DNA from: Lepisosteus oculatus
Taxonomy: Eukaryota; Chordata; Actinopteri; Semionotiformes; Lepisosteidae
Reading direction: 5' to 3'
Assembly: GCF_040954835.1 (NCBI RefSeq)
Contig: NC_090709.1
Coordinates: forward strand, 38,808,776 to 38,872,775
Length of the DNA: 64,000 nucleotides
In this document: positions 34,745 to 44,945 of the stretch, in pieces
Layout of the letters: every line of letters begins with the position of its first letter
Numbering within the stretch: position 1 is the stretch's first letter
The notes under the pieces: model-generated
Databases searched by the model: none
The model's input: the letters and a program-made list of their open reading frames with translations, nothing else
What the model was told of the DNA's origin: nothing
Position numbers and translations under genes: made by a program

Positions 34745-35390
34745 GATCGGAGGAGGACCCTGACCGCAGGAGTATGGTGAGAGTATTGTGAGAGTGATCA
34801 GAATACCGTGAGAGCGTTGAGGTAGTGCTGAAGAGTACTGTTAGTTCAGTTGAGGGTTTGGTGAGAGTATCGTAGGAGTATTGTATAAGTATTGTGAGAG
34901 CATTGTGAGAGTGATAAGAATACGTGAGTATTGAGGTATTACTGAGAGTACTGTTGGTCCAGTTGAGAGTATTGTGAGAGTGATGAGAATACTGTGAGAG
35001 CATTGAGGTAGTACTGAAGAGTACTGTTAGTCCAGTTGAGAGTATGGTGAGAGTATTGTATAAATATTGTGAGTATTCTGAGAGTGATAAGAATACCATG
35101 AGAGTATTGAGGTATTACTGAGAGTACTGTTAGTCCAGTTGAGAGTATTGTGAGAGTGATAGGAATACAGTGAGAGCACTGAGGCAGTACTGAGAGTACT
35201 GTTAGTCCAGTTGAGAGTATGGTGAGAGTATTGTATGAGTATGGTGAGATTATTGTGAGAGAACTGAGGTAGTACTGAGAGTACTGTTAGTCCAGTTGAG
35301 AGTATGGTGAGAGTATTGTATGAGTATGGTGAGATTATTGTGAGAGTACTGAGGTAGTACTGAGAGTACTGTTAGTTCAGTTCAGCTGTA
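34745..35390. repeat. ~100-bp degenerate AGTATTGTGAGAGTG tandem repeat
   Basis: Repeating GAGAGTACTGTTAGTCCAGT, TGAGAGTATGGTGAGAGTAT and TGAGGTAGTACTGAGAGTAC blocks. The same repeat and flank occur at 19320-19560. Confidence 0.88.
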
Positions 35391-35598
35391 TTGTAGTCAA
35401 GTGTATTCAGCAGTTCAAGCAGTCCATGACAATTTAGTACCAACGTGTGGTTAATAAACTTCTCTCCTCGGTCTCAGTATGTTTCAATCTTCTTTAGATC
35501 CACAATATTTTTAGGTTACATTTCTGTGATTAAGGTTTAATTCAAATGCAGATTTAAAGACGAATAGTTTATAAATACGAGCCTGCAATCAGGAGTAT

Positions 35599-35641
35599 CT
35601 TAGCAACAGCAGTGTGGGACAGTTTCGGTTTTTTTCATTGG
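35599..35641 (+). promoter_or_regulatory. MHC class II X1-Y promoter of alpha1
   Basis: CTTAGCAACAGCAG (35599-35612) is a close match to the class II X1 consensus CCTAGCAACAGATG. ATTGG (35637-35641) is the Y box, 24 nt after X1. A TATA-like TTTTTATAC lies at 35702-35710. The start codon is 116 bp beyond the Y box. X2 is weak. Confidence 0.85.
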
Positions 35642-35756
35642 CCGATGGAGAGAGAGGGAGGGAGGGGTTCCACCTCTCTGCTGCTGAGAGTCAGGTTGAA
35701 CTTTTTATACGTTTTCATCAGCGAGCAGTTCGAGGATCCAGGACTTTAGCAACAAA

Positions 35757-35820
35757 ATGACATTCTTCCAGGTCCTAGGTGTGTTTCTGGCAGCTGCCTG
35801 GTGTGGGGTTCGTGCTAATG
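35757..35820 (+). CDS. alpha1 exon 1: signal peptide
   Basis: 64 nt encoding MTFFQVLGVFLAAAWCGVRA plus the start of the mature chain. The same length as exon 1 of alpha2. Context AACAAAATGA. Donor TG|GTAAGT. Confidence 0.93.
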
Positions 35821-37954
35821 GTAAGTAAACACTGTTTTCTTACTCTACCAAAAACAAACAAGCAAACAAACAAAACAACATTGTAATATCGGATCATTTA
35901 TCATAATCTGTCGTGTGGACTTGAGCGGGATATTTTTATTTGCACGTTTGTCACCTTTCTGCAAAAGCTTGGATCTTCCTGGTAAGTGTGGCGGTGTCAC
36001 AGAGCCCTCACTCTGCGAGCAGAGTGGACAAGGGAAGACCCGTCCGTCCACCTCGCAGAACGCTCCTGCTGTGAACCGGCAGCACAACCTGAAGAAGCTG
36101 CGTCGTATCTGATCAAACTATTTTGGTTTCTCTTGCAGTTCTACATCGTGGCTTCCTTTTAACTGCCTGCCAGTCCAACGTCACTAGAACTTTAAGTGAG
36201 TTGCAGCTGGATGGGGAAGGGGTCGCCTACATGGATTTTGACCGGGAAGAGATGGTCATGACGCTCCCACAGTTCGCAGACCCCATCAGCCCTGGTGGGG
36301 AGGGGGTGACGCTGGCCCTGGGTTGCAGGGAGCTCTGCAGAAACAGCCTGATGGAAGTGGCAAAGGCCGAAGGATACCCTCCGGAGAGGAAGGGTGAGGT
36401 GGCAACAGTCTTGTTTTATTTATCGTCTCCCCCATTCCTTACTCCACCAGCGCGTCGTGCTTTCAGACCTGTACCGCTCTACACCAGACACGTATACCTC
36501 AGCCTGTGCCTCGTCCACACCAGCTGTCCTTCTGCTGGGAAGCATCCTTACAGCGGGGTGTCACAGGATGGGGAACAGGCTGCCCAGCCCTGTGGTTGAA
36601 GCCGATACCCTGGCTTCTCTCCAGACACAGCTGGGTGAGCTCCTCCAGTCAGGACAGGAGGCTCTACTGTACACAGAGGGGGGTGGGGGTGGGGAACAGG
36701 CTGCCCAGCCCTGTGGTTGAAGCCGATACCCTGGCTTCTCTCCAGACACAGCTGGGTGAGCTCCTCCAGTCAGGACAGGAGGCTCTTCTGTACACAGAGA
36801 GGGGTGGGGGTGGGGAACAGGCTGCCCAGCCCTGTGGTTGAAGCCGATACCCTGGCTTCTCTCCAGACACAGCTGGGTGAGATCTAACAATCATCAGACC
36901 AGAGCAGACAGGAGGTCACCACTCTGACCCAGGACCATAACTTTCATCTGTTTCTCCTACATTGTGATTTTAAAGACAAGGATTGACTATGAACTCCCCA
37001 GGTCTGAAGGGTAATTTGACAACTGAGAATGAGGAGCCCAGAGCTGTGTCAGTAAGGAAACTGTGGATGATGTAATCAGTGCCTTCGTCCATCCAGCATG
37101 GTGAGACCATTTCTGCATGCCCTCAGATGCGCCTACTGCGATGGTGTACCCCAGAGACAGCGTCGAGCTGGGGAAGCCCAACACGCTCATCTGCTCCGTC
37201 ACGGACTTCCACCCGATGGGTATCGGGGTGACCTGGACCCACAACGACAGGCCAGTCACCGAGGGCGTCACCCAGACCACACTGCTCTCTGGGAGAGACT
37301 TCAGCTTCAAGGTCTTCTCCTTCCTGCCCTTCACACCCCGGCTGGGCGACGTCTACTCCTGCCAGGTGCAGCACAGCGCCCTGCCCGAGCCCCTCGCCAG
37401 ACTCTGGGGTGAGTGCAGGGCTCCCTCTGACGCCGCCGTCCAGAGACGCTTCACTCGGCGAGACAGACGCGCTCAGACAGTCCCCCCAGTGGGACTGTGT
37501 TTTCCCTAAGTGTTGCCTGTGTCGCTACAGTGACAAGAACGAGATAAGAGGTTTGTACTGATTCCGTGTCCTGGGAAGAGCTGTGGGCGTGGAGCAGTGA
37601 TTTCAGTAAATGAAAGATGTTCTCTAACAGTGACAAGTCCGTCTCACTGACCAGTGTTAGAAATCAGCTCTGCACGTCAAACACAAGCTCCTGTCTTGAA
37701 GTAACGTGCTGGAGAGAAGCCCTGTGTGTCCCTCTGCAGAGAGCCAGAGCAGGGGGTGACAGGGCCACCCTGCTCAACAAGGGGGACAGCGACTGTGTCA
37801 TCATGTCATTTGTCCAACTACAGAGGTGGAGACGGAGACGGGGACAGAGTCTGACATCGGGCCGACAGCGTTCTGCGTGGCGGGCCTGACCCTGGGGCTG
37901 CTGGGAGTGGCAGCCGGGACCTTCTTCCTCATCAAGGGCAGCAGCTGCAACTGA
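35757..37954 (+). CDS. MHC class II alpha chain (alpha1), four coding exons
   Basis: Coding exons: 35757-35820, 36139-36393, 37127-37408 and 37824-37954. Junctions are phase 1 GT/AG and the total is 732 nt (243 residues plus stop). The product is a type I membrane protein with leader, alpha1 peptide-binding domain, Ig-like alpha2 domain and TM. It partners a class II beta chain. The alpha1 domain carries the N-glycosylation sequon NVT and Cys in TACQ and ELCRN. An extra Cys sits three residues before the second of these (GCRELC). The Ig domain has LICSVTDFHP and YSCQVQHSALPEPL. The TM has the GLTLGLLGVAAG small-residue pattern. No breaks are seen. Its nearest beta partner is beta2, 1.3 kb downstream. 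Confidence 0.95.
36139..36393 (+). CDS. alpha1 exon 2: alpha1 peptide-binding domain
   Basis: 255 nt, 85 codons. Begins VLHRGFLLTACQSNVT and ends AEGYPPERK. Acceptor CTCTTGCAG, donor GG|GTGAGG. The motif LPQFADPISPGG is the class II alpha strand/helix boundary. Confidence 0.95.
36565..36880 (+). repeat. ~122-bp dispersed repeat in alpha1 intron 2
   Basis: About 2.5 units, same orientation as 56635-57066, which occupies the same intron of alpha2. This suggests the repeat was there before the alpha genes duplicated. Confidence 0.92.
37127..37408 (+). CDS. alpha1 exon 3: alpha2 Ig (C1-set) domain
   Basis: 282 nt. Begins APTAMVYPRDSVELGKPNTL and contains Cys at LICSVTD and YSCQVQHS, with the invariant Trp in VTWTHNDRPVTEGV. 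Acceptor CCCTCAG, donor GG|GTGAGT. Confidence 0.96.
37824..37954 (+). CDS. alpha1 exon 4: connecting peptide, TM, tail
   Basis: 131 nt with stop TGA. Acidic connecting peptide EVETETGTESD, TM AFCVAGLTLGLLGVAAGTFF, very short tail LIKGSSCN. The exon goes on six bases past the stop to CAG|GTACTG, so the 3' UTR is split. Confidence 0.93.
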
Positions 37955-38094
37955 GAGCAGGTACTGGTGTGAAGTGTGTAGCCCCCCACTGGACACCAGT
38001 CCAACACTGGACATCAGCCCCCCACTGGACATCAGCCCCTCCCTGGACACCAGCTCAACACTGGACACCAGCCCCTCCCTGGACACCAGTCCAA

Positions 38095-38175
38095 CACGGG
38101 AGAACATGCAGACTCCACACAGACGGCACCCAGGAACTGAACCCAGGGCCCAGCAATGCTAAACACTGCACCACT
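38095..38175 (+). repeat. interspersed fish repeat, copy 2 (partial)
   Basis: GAGAACATGCAGACTCCACA and CCCAGCAATGCTAAACACTG match the end of the copy at 43060-43165. Confidence 0.65.
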
Positions 38176-38857
38176 GTGCCAAGTACTTCCATGTAGAAAT
38201 AGAAAAACAGAGGTACAGTAAATGAGCCCCAGTTTTCCTTTTCTTCGCCTGTGCATCAGAAACTCGTTAGAAGATGTGACGATAGAGACGTTTTTATAAC
38301 GGATTGGAACATTTTACAAGGAGTTATCGCCCATTAAATGTGTTGCATTTTGTGAGGAAAGTAATGTGATATTTGTTCTTTAAAGTTTATTGATGTAAAT
38401 TCTTTAAAACAATGATTAAGAAAATAAATTTGATTTTGTAAAAGTTTACTCAACAGAAACATGGAGAATTGTTTTTAAGTACTTAGATATGCAAAAGTAA
38501 ACACATGTGATAAGTACTTCTATTTCACAGAGAATTCAGCTTAATGATTTTTAATTGCCTTTCCTGTTCAACAACAGTAATCTCATATTTGACACATATA
38601 TGAGGATATTGAGTAGCTCTTGTTGTATCGCAATGCTTCTGTCCTCTTCATTGGTAAAGGTTTATTCTGTCCTGAGTGAACAACAGACTGTATAGTACAC
38701 ACGCAGTAAAACATGGGCTAAATGTAACAAATACAAAATAAAATGACTTGAGACGTGTCTGGAATTTAAATTGTCAGAAATTCAAATAATAGGGGCAAAA
38801 TAAAAAAATAATTGCATAAAAAAAGGTAAAATAAATATCTAGAAATTCTTGAAAAGA
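38176..38857 (+). other. AT-rich stretch, possible alpha1 3' UTR
   Basis: Strongly AT-rich, with AATAAA hexamers at 38423-38428 and about 38736. No protein similarity. It probably includes the alpha1 polyadenylation site, but which hexamer is used cannot be told. Confidence 0.35.
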
Positions 38858-39085
38858 ATAGGGGTGTCACCCCAGTGTCCTGGCCTTGACCCATCATGGC
38901 CTCCTGATCACCCCCCTCTCTGAACTGGCCTCATCCCTCTGCTCTCCTCCCCCTGAGAGCTGCTGTGTGTGAGAGGACTGGAGCCTCATGCAGGTGGGGT
39001 ACACACTGGTGGAGCAGGAGGGGATCCCCGTTACTGTCCAGAGCTCCGAGGGGAGAGCCCAGAGGAGAGCTCCAGAAGTCTGAGG
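38858..39085 (-). repeat. interspersed repeat (family of 31805-32240)
   Basis: CTTGACCCATCATGGCCTCC ... CCCGTTACTGTCCAGAGCTC. Nearly identical to 50290-50490 and reverse-complementary to part of 31805-32240. It ends about 65 bp before the beta2 X box. Confidence 0.85.
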
Positions 39086-39150
39086 AACTATAGTGTCTTG
39101 TACTGTATGTGCAGGGACTGTAAGCAAGCCTAGTTTTCAGCAGCTGCTTC

Positions 39151-39193
39151 CCTCAGACACAGATGTTGCAACAGCTCAGCGCCTGTTGATTGG
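39151..39193 (+). promoter_or_regulatory. MHC class II X1-Y promoter of beta2
   Basis: CCTCAGACACAGATG (39151-39165) is X1-like, and ATTGG (39189-39193) is the Y box, with 23 nt between them, the same gap as in beta1. X2 is not clear. It precedes a candidate leader exon by 86 bp, which supports the exon 1 choice. Confidence 0.65.
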
Positions 39194-39278
39194 TGCTCTG
39201 TATTTACCTCACAGAGAGGAAGAATAGGCAGCCTGTCCTCTTCCTGCACACTTCCTCAGCACTGCTCCTGCTCTCGAG

Positions 39279-39366
39279 ATGTGGGCTCAACAGGCCCTGT
39301 GCCGTCTCCAGCTGCTGGCTGTGTTTTCAGGGTTCCACTGGGGCCACGGAGATCACCGTGGAGTGG
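39279..39366 (+). CDS. beta2 exon 1 (candidate): signal peptide
   Basis: ATG at 39279 opens a frame beginning MWAQQALCRLQLLAVFSGF, continuing for 29 codons to a strong donor G|GTAAGT in the phase (1) needed by exon 2. The hydrophobic core is shorter and less uniform than in beta1. It lies 86 bp after the Y box. I found no better leader between 38.2 and 40.8 kb. Confidence 0.6.
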
Positions 39367-42300
39367 GTAAGTCACATGTTTTCCTGTGAAACATGAGAAC
39401 GATGACATTTGGAAGAAACGTCAAATTTGTCATGAAACAAATATCTATCTGTCTATCTCGCGGGTAAATGCACGTGCTTTTCAGAACATAAAACACATTT
39501 TTAGCAGGGACGTTTGACGTTCCAGTGAGAGGGTGTTCAGGCAGTCCGCTGTACACCTGCAGCAGGAAGTAACTGTACAGCCCCTCGCTGCGGTCGAGTG
39601 TGCCAGGACCCATCTCGGTTTGACACCGTTGGGTACAGGTGCAGGCTGGTGCCGCTGTGTCGTCAGAACCGCCACTTTAGGGTGGGGGGGGTCTTCTCCG
39701 GGTGCTGGATGAGAAGGCCCCTGTCCCGGAGGCTCTGGGGACTGCTGTCCAGATCAGACCCCTGACCCCTGAGCTGGATCTCCTCCTTCGCCGCGTTGTA
39801 CAGTCCCCTCGGGACGCTGGACAGGGGACGGCTTTCAGTGCAACAGTGACCTGGTGTGGCGCGCGGGAGACTGGACCTGCAGTAAGGGACAAGACGACTC
39901 CAGGGAACTGCAGCAGCAGGGCAGCCAGGTCGTCAGCTGAAGGAAAGACAATGGAGGGAACGTCTCAAGAATAAACTGTTTTTTCAAACTGACAGCAGTT
40001 CTGGAACGAAAATGATTTGTGACTTTTTTACTAATAAGGACAAACTAATGCTGCAGTTTGTACCTGCAATAGCAGTACGTACAGGTGTGTCCATAGGTGC
40101 CAGCATGTTCTGAGTTTCTGCAGAAATTTAACCTAAAATGTGCTCAGATCCTCATCTTAACTGAACTGATCATCCTAGAGGTTCACATACTTTTTCCGAC
40201 AAAGACATTTAATGCCGGATCATTTTGATCAATCAGTAAATGAAAAGGTATATCCTTTTGTGTGTTATGTGTTTTATAGGGTTCTCTTGATCTGTTTTCA
40301 TGACTTAGATGAAGATCTGATCACGTTAGGTCAAATTTATGCAGAAATGTGGGAAAGGGTTCCCAAACTTTCTAGCACCACTGAACACGTAACAGTGTTA
40401 CTGCATCCAAAAGACAGGAGACTGCACCTGTGCTGCTGCTGTGCGGAACTCTGGGCCGCATCAGGAGAGCAGAGAGGGGTCTGGCCATCGTCAAGAAATC
40501 CCCATTGTATTTTCAGATCAGATTGTCTCGATTGGCCCGGGCAAACAGCAATTGAACAACCTGTGTGGCTCTTCTGCAGCTGATGAACAGCCCAGGGAAG
40601 GTCCTGGGGCTTCACTGAACACAGACTCTCTCTCTCTAATGCCAGGGGCTCAAACCCAGTCTGACAGTCTGAGAATAACAAGGTTGTGTCGGATCTACAG
40701 TACGTCGATTTCTAATGTGTCGCAAACGTGCTCTTGCTGGGAAACCAGTGGCCAAATAAAAACGAAATCCGCGATGGAGCTTGACTGTAACACACCTGCT
40801 GGACATCATGACACTGAAGACGATGTCTGTTCTGTGTTTCAGAGGGACATGTCTACCAGTTTTCAGGTTCGTGTCAGTTCAGTTCGAGGAGCCCGGATGA
40901 CGTCGTCTACGTTGAGAGTTATGTCTTTGAGAGAAAGGAGTTGATTCACTATGACAGCCGGGCGGGTCAGTTTGTGGGGTACACTGAGTACGGGGCGAAG
41001 GTCGCAGAGAGGTGGAACAGCGATCCGCAGTCGAAGGCGAGAGTGGTGACTATCAGGAACACCTTCTGCAAACCCAATCTTGAGCTCGCCTACGACCATA
41101 TCCTGGAGAAGACAGGTGAGCCTCAGCTCTCGTGGGCCGGCCTGTGTGTGTCCGCCGCCCGCTGCTCTCGCGACCGTGACCGAGCTCTTTCTCACTGCGC
41201 CATGCCTGCCAGTCGCAGTGTTTATTTCGCTGGCACACTGCCGGGTTATTTCACAAAACTTTCCCCCAAAATAAAGGCGTTGAATTCAGGATCCTGTGCT
41301 CAGAATCGTTGCTCCTGCCCCACTCGGGCAGACTGAGGGAGCTGGAAACGGGGCTCTCGGCCAGCCCAGCTCAGAGGGCCGTCCTCCGTGCTGCTGCGGG
41401 TCTTGAAGTGATCTGATGAGGACCACAGCGCCCTGCCCTGTCTGTGGGCCCCCTGACGGCCTCGTCACAGATCAGACAGCTGCTGCTCGCCCCGCCTGTG
41501 ACTCACCCACAGCGGCTTTGTGATCGTCATGAGGAAACTCAGGATCGTGTAATCCCCGTTCAACAAGCTGGGTTCTGCTTGCGTTGGTCTGCCTGGTCCT
41601 TTCAGGGGACTGTTTTGCAATACAAGCTCCACTGAATGTGTGCAGGTAGCCTCTCCCCCTGTCTGGGTGGGGTCTGGGCTCTGTGAAAAGAGAGAGTGTC
41701 CAGGGTTGCTGAAGAGATCTGATCGGCTCTGATCTCACCGCTGTGCTGTGGCCTGGTCTTCCCTGCCAGTGGCGCCCTCGGTGAGGATCTCCCAGGGCAG
41801 GGCGGGGGGCCCCGGCCAGCCCACCACGCTGGCCTGCCACGTGCTGGGGTTCTACCCACAGCTCGTCAACGTCACCTGGCTGAGGGGGCGGGCGCCGGTG
41901 ACGCGGGACGTGACCTCCACTGGCCTGCTGGCGGACGGGGACTGGCACTACCAGACCCACACCTACCTGGAGCTCGTGCCCAGGCCCGGAGAGACCCTCG
42001 CCTGCAGGGTGGAGCACAGCGGCCTCAGGGCGCCCCTGGAGATCACGTGGGGTGAGGCGCCCTCCTCTTCCTCCCTGCTTCAGCCCTGAGCACGCCGGCA
42101 CGCTGGCCTGAATCCCCTCCTCTTCCTCCCTGCTTCAGCCCTGAGCACGCCGGCACGCTGGCCTGAATCCCCTCCTCTTCCTCCCTGCTTCAGCCCTGAG
42201 CACGCCGGCACGCTGGCCTGAATCCCCTCCTCTTCCTCCCTGCTTCAGCCCTGAGCACGCCGGCACGCTGGCCTGAGTCCCCTCCTCTTCCTCGTTCTTC

Positions 42301-42927
42301 CTCTCGTGTTGCCTCGGCACCCCGGTTCCCTCTGGGGGGGGTCAGTGAACCCCACTTCGCCACCTCGACCCCCTCTGGGGGGCTCCAGGGTGAGCCAGAG
42401 GGGACCCCCTGACTCCCAGGGGTGAGGCAGCGCCTGTCTCGCGACTCTCCGCGGGTCGGGGGGGGGTGTGTATTCGCGCGCGGTCCGGGAGCTGCTCTCC
42501 CACCCCGAGCCAGACTGAGGAGCAGGGGTCTCTGTCCTCTCCTTGCAGAGCCCCCGGCCCCCGGATCCCAGCGGAACCAGATCGTGATCGGAGCCTCGGG
42601 GCTCGTTCTGGGTCTCAGCCTCGCCCTGGCCGGAGGACTCTACTACAGGAAGAAATCCACAGGTACGGCGAGGCGGGCAGAGGCGGCGTTTTCCAGAGGG
42701 AGACCGCAGGAGAACCAGGGAGAGAACAGCAGTGTGGTCCAGCCCCCTCTCACTCACCGGCAGACGAAGACGACCGATGGGGAGAACCGCGTAAATCAGT
42801 GGCATTCAAACTGCACAGTCAACCCCTGAGTGCGCGGGCTGGACGAAGAGTTTCTCTCCTGTGTGTTCTTCCTCAACCTTTTTCTCTTTCTCTTTCTGCA
42901 GGACATGTACTGGTGCCAACAAGTTAA
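39279..42927 (+). CDS. MHC class II beta chain (beta2), five coding exons
   Basis: Coding exons: 39279-39366 (candidate), 40843-41115, 41770-42051, 42549-42662 and 42902-42927. All phase 1 with GT/AG borders, 783 nt (260 residues plus stop). Domain order as in beta1. The beta1 domain has Cys in GSCQFSS and TFCKPN and the motif FVGYTEYGAKVAERWNSDP. Unlike beta1 it has YDSRAG where beta1 has the NST sequon, so that glycosylation site is missing. The Ig domain does carry NVT (LVNVTWLRG). The TM has GASGLVLGLSLALAGG and the tail ends GHVLVPTS. Exons 2-5 are secure. Exon 1 is inferred from its position, phase and promoter. The gene has no breaks. Confidence 0.9.
40090..40386. mobile_element. Tc1-like MITE in beta2 intron 1
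   Basis: The right end AAAGGGTTCCCAAACTTTCT + AGCACCACTG resembles the terminal repeat of Tc1-like fish elements. The internal ACCTAAAATGTGCTCAGATC near 40130 is the inverted counterpart of GATCTGATCACGTTAGGT near 40315, and CTGCAGAAATTTAA pairs with AAATTTATGCAGAA. So long imperfect inverted ends surround about 130 bp with no transposase. Confidence 0.7.
40843..41115 (+). CDS. beta2 exon 2: beta1 peptide-binding domain
   Basis: 273 nt, 91 codons, two codons shorter than in beta1. Acceptor GTGTTTCAG, donor AG|GTGAGC. Both domain Cys are present. The helix ends ELAYDHILEKT. Confidence 0.95.
41770..42051 (+). CDS. beta2 exon 3: beta2 Ig (C1-set) domain
   Basis: 282 nt. LACHVLGFYPQLVNVTWLRG ... 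ADGDWHYQTHTYLELVP ... ACRVEHSGL ... EITW. GC-rich third positions. Acceptor CCTGCCAG, donor GG|GTGAGG. Confidence 0.96.
42055..42290. repeat. 55-bp minisatellite at the start of beta2 intron 3
   Basis: Four copies with CAGCCCTGAG at 42081, 42136, 42191 and 42246. The first copy begins three bases after the exon 3 donor. Each contains CCTCCTCTTCCTCCCTGCTT + CAG, a good polypyrimidine-AG acceptor look-alike. Confidence 0.95.
42549..42662 (+). CDS. beta2 exon 4: connecting peptide, TM, start of tail
   Basis: 114 nt, same as in beta1. EPPAPGSQRNQ, then TM IVIGASGLVLGLSLALAGG, then LYYRKKST. Acceptor CCTTGCAG, donor AG|GTACGG. Confidence 0.93.
42902..42927 (+). CDS. beta2 exon 5: end of cytoplasmic tail
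   Basis: Encodes GHVLVPTS and TAA. Acceptor TCTTTCTGCAG. One base after the stop comes G|GTAAGA, the same design as in beta1. Confidence 0.9.
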
Positions 42928-42954
42928 GGTAAGACACCATTGACTGACACACAC

Positions 42955-43165
42955 TCACTCACACACCCTGGACAGGACACCAGCCCCTCACAGGACACAC
43001 ACACACCCTGGACAGGACACCAGCCCCTCACAGACCAGTTAACTCCCCAGCCAGTCTGTGGACTGTGGGAGGAAACCGGAACTCCTGGAGGAAACCCACA
43101 GGAACCCAGAGAGAACATGCAGACTCCACACAGACAGCACCCCAGCAATGCTGACCCCTGCACCC
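42955..43165 (+). repeat. short tandem repeat plus interspersed fish repeat, copy 3
   Basis: CACCCTGGACAGGACACCAG is doubled at 42966-43025. It is followed by the element ACTGTGGGAGGAAACCGGAA ... GAGAACATGCAGACTCCACA, shared with 9395-9535 and 38095-38175. Confidence 0.7.
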
Positions 43166-43357
43166 CTATGCTGCCATGCAGTTAACATGCCCCTTACACT
43201 GGCTGGACGATTCTAAACTGGAACCGGTTTGATGTTAAACCAGCGGATGTGTTTGCAGACTCTAAAACTCCAACCCGAGCCGCTGAGTGAACAATGTTGG
43301 GTTCTGCTCGGACGGCTCTATGAATGTGTTTCATTAATCTCTGCTTCCGTTTAACAG

Positions 43358-43665
43358 ACGCATCGGATCCTGAATGGAATTTCTGCACCTGAAACAACTC
43401 AGCAGACATCCGAACTGGACCGTCCTTCAATTAAGTAACCAAAAAACAGACTACATTATGAGGCAGCTTTTTACCCTTTTAATAACTGATACGAGTCATG
43501 GGATAGAGTGCTTTTGCAAGCTAGCGTTCCTGTGTGATCAGCTTTTACTCCATTTTTGACTCTGGGGTTCAGCTGTGAGCAGGGTGCCCGTGGTCTGACT
43601 CAGCTGGGGTCTCAGTCTTGGGGTCACCCTTCGGGCATTAATAAATCTCTTTTTACTGTGTACCA
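43358..43665 (+). other. probable 3' UTR exon of beta2
   Basis: Acceptor CCGTTTAACAG ends at 43357. AATAAA at 43640-43645 is a plausible poly(A) signal. No coding content. Confidence 0.4.
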
Positions 43666-44005
43666 CCTGAACCACTACAGTGCTGCCAAGAGGTTCCAGC
43701 ATATCGGTGATCTCACGCAGCTTGTGTGAAATATTATACTGTTGAGATGCAAAGCATGTGTAGATAATTTCAGGATTTCTGTTACTGTTTGAAGTTAGGG
43801 ACACAAGACAGAGGTATGATATAGTGTACAGTTACTAAAGAAGCAGCTCTAACTAACGCTCACTAACAGTGCATAGTACAGTGAAAAGTGTTTCTCATGA
43901 GTCTCTCAGGTGCAGTATATATAAATAGAACAGCAGACAAGACAGTCGACATCATCTCATATCATCATATACACAACACTCTGACTGAAGAAGCACTGCA
44001 CCTGT
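43666..44005. other. no gene recognised
   Basis: AT-rich unique sequence between the beta2 3' end and small tandem repeats. Confidence 0.4.
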
Positions 44006-44130
44006 ATACCAGGCTCTTACTGGGAAACACCTGCATACTGACACATCAACCAGGCTCTTACTGGGAAACACCTGCATACTGACACATCAACCAGGCTCTT
44101 ACTGGGAAACACTGCAGTACTGACACATCA
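44006..44130. repeat. ~45-bp tandem repeat, three copies
   Basis: CAGGCTCTTACTGGGAAACA + CCTGCATACTGACACATCAA is repeated three times. Confidence 0.9.
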
Positions 44131-44469
44131 ACCAGACAATAACGGGGCAGTACCGACATAAGAACCACAGAAGTTCGTCCGTTAAATCTGAAATCCGTTA
44201 AATCGAGGAGTAACTGTACTAAAGGTTAAACCCAAACTGGCCCCGTAGTTCATAGGGGAGACAAACTACTTTTTTTTTAAGAACTCAAAGAATTTATCTA
44301 TCAGCTCAGTGTGGAACTAATCTTTTGTCTTCTTGTTTAAACAGTAATAAAATGCCATTTAAATGAATCTGGAGTTTTCAATGTGAAAATTATTTCATGA
44401 AAGGAATTTCCCAATAGTCCTGTTTAGTCTAAGGAACACACAGTGTGCTTGAACTACCTGAGAAAGAAA

Positions 44470-44640
44470 ATTCTGTGTGAGACCAGTACAGGAGGCTGGT
44501 TTCTGTGTGAGACCAGTACAGGATGTTGGTTTCAGTGTGAGACCAGTACAGGATGTTGGTTTCTGTGTGAGACCAGTACAGGATGCTGGTATCTGTGTGA
44601 GACCAGTACAGGATGTTGGTTTCTGTGTGAGAATCATATA
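44470..44640. repeat. 30-bp tandem repeat, about six copies
   Basis: GTGTGAGACCAGTACAGGAT + GTTGGTTTCT units with small changes. Confidence 0.9.
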
Positions 44641-44945
44641 CATAAAATACATTTTTTTAACTAAGGTCTAGGAAATACTATATACTAATATCATTATGGT
44701 GAAATACTGGGGTATGAAAGGCGCTATATAAGTGCTAGGAATTATTATATACTAATATTGTTATTATGGTGAAATACTGGGGCATGTAAGGCGCTATATA
44801 AGTGCTAGGAATTATTATATACCAATATTGTAATGGTGAAATACTGGGATGTGAAAGGCGCTATATAAGTGCTAGGAATTATTATATACTAATATTGTTA
44901 TTATGGTGAAATACTGGGATGTGAAAGGCGCTATATAAGTGCCAG

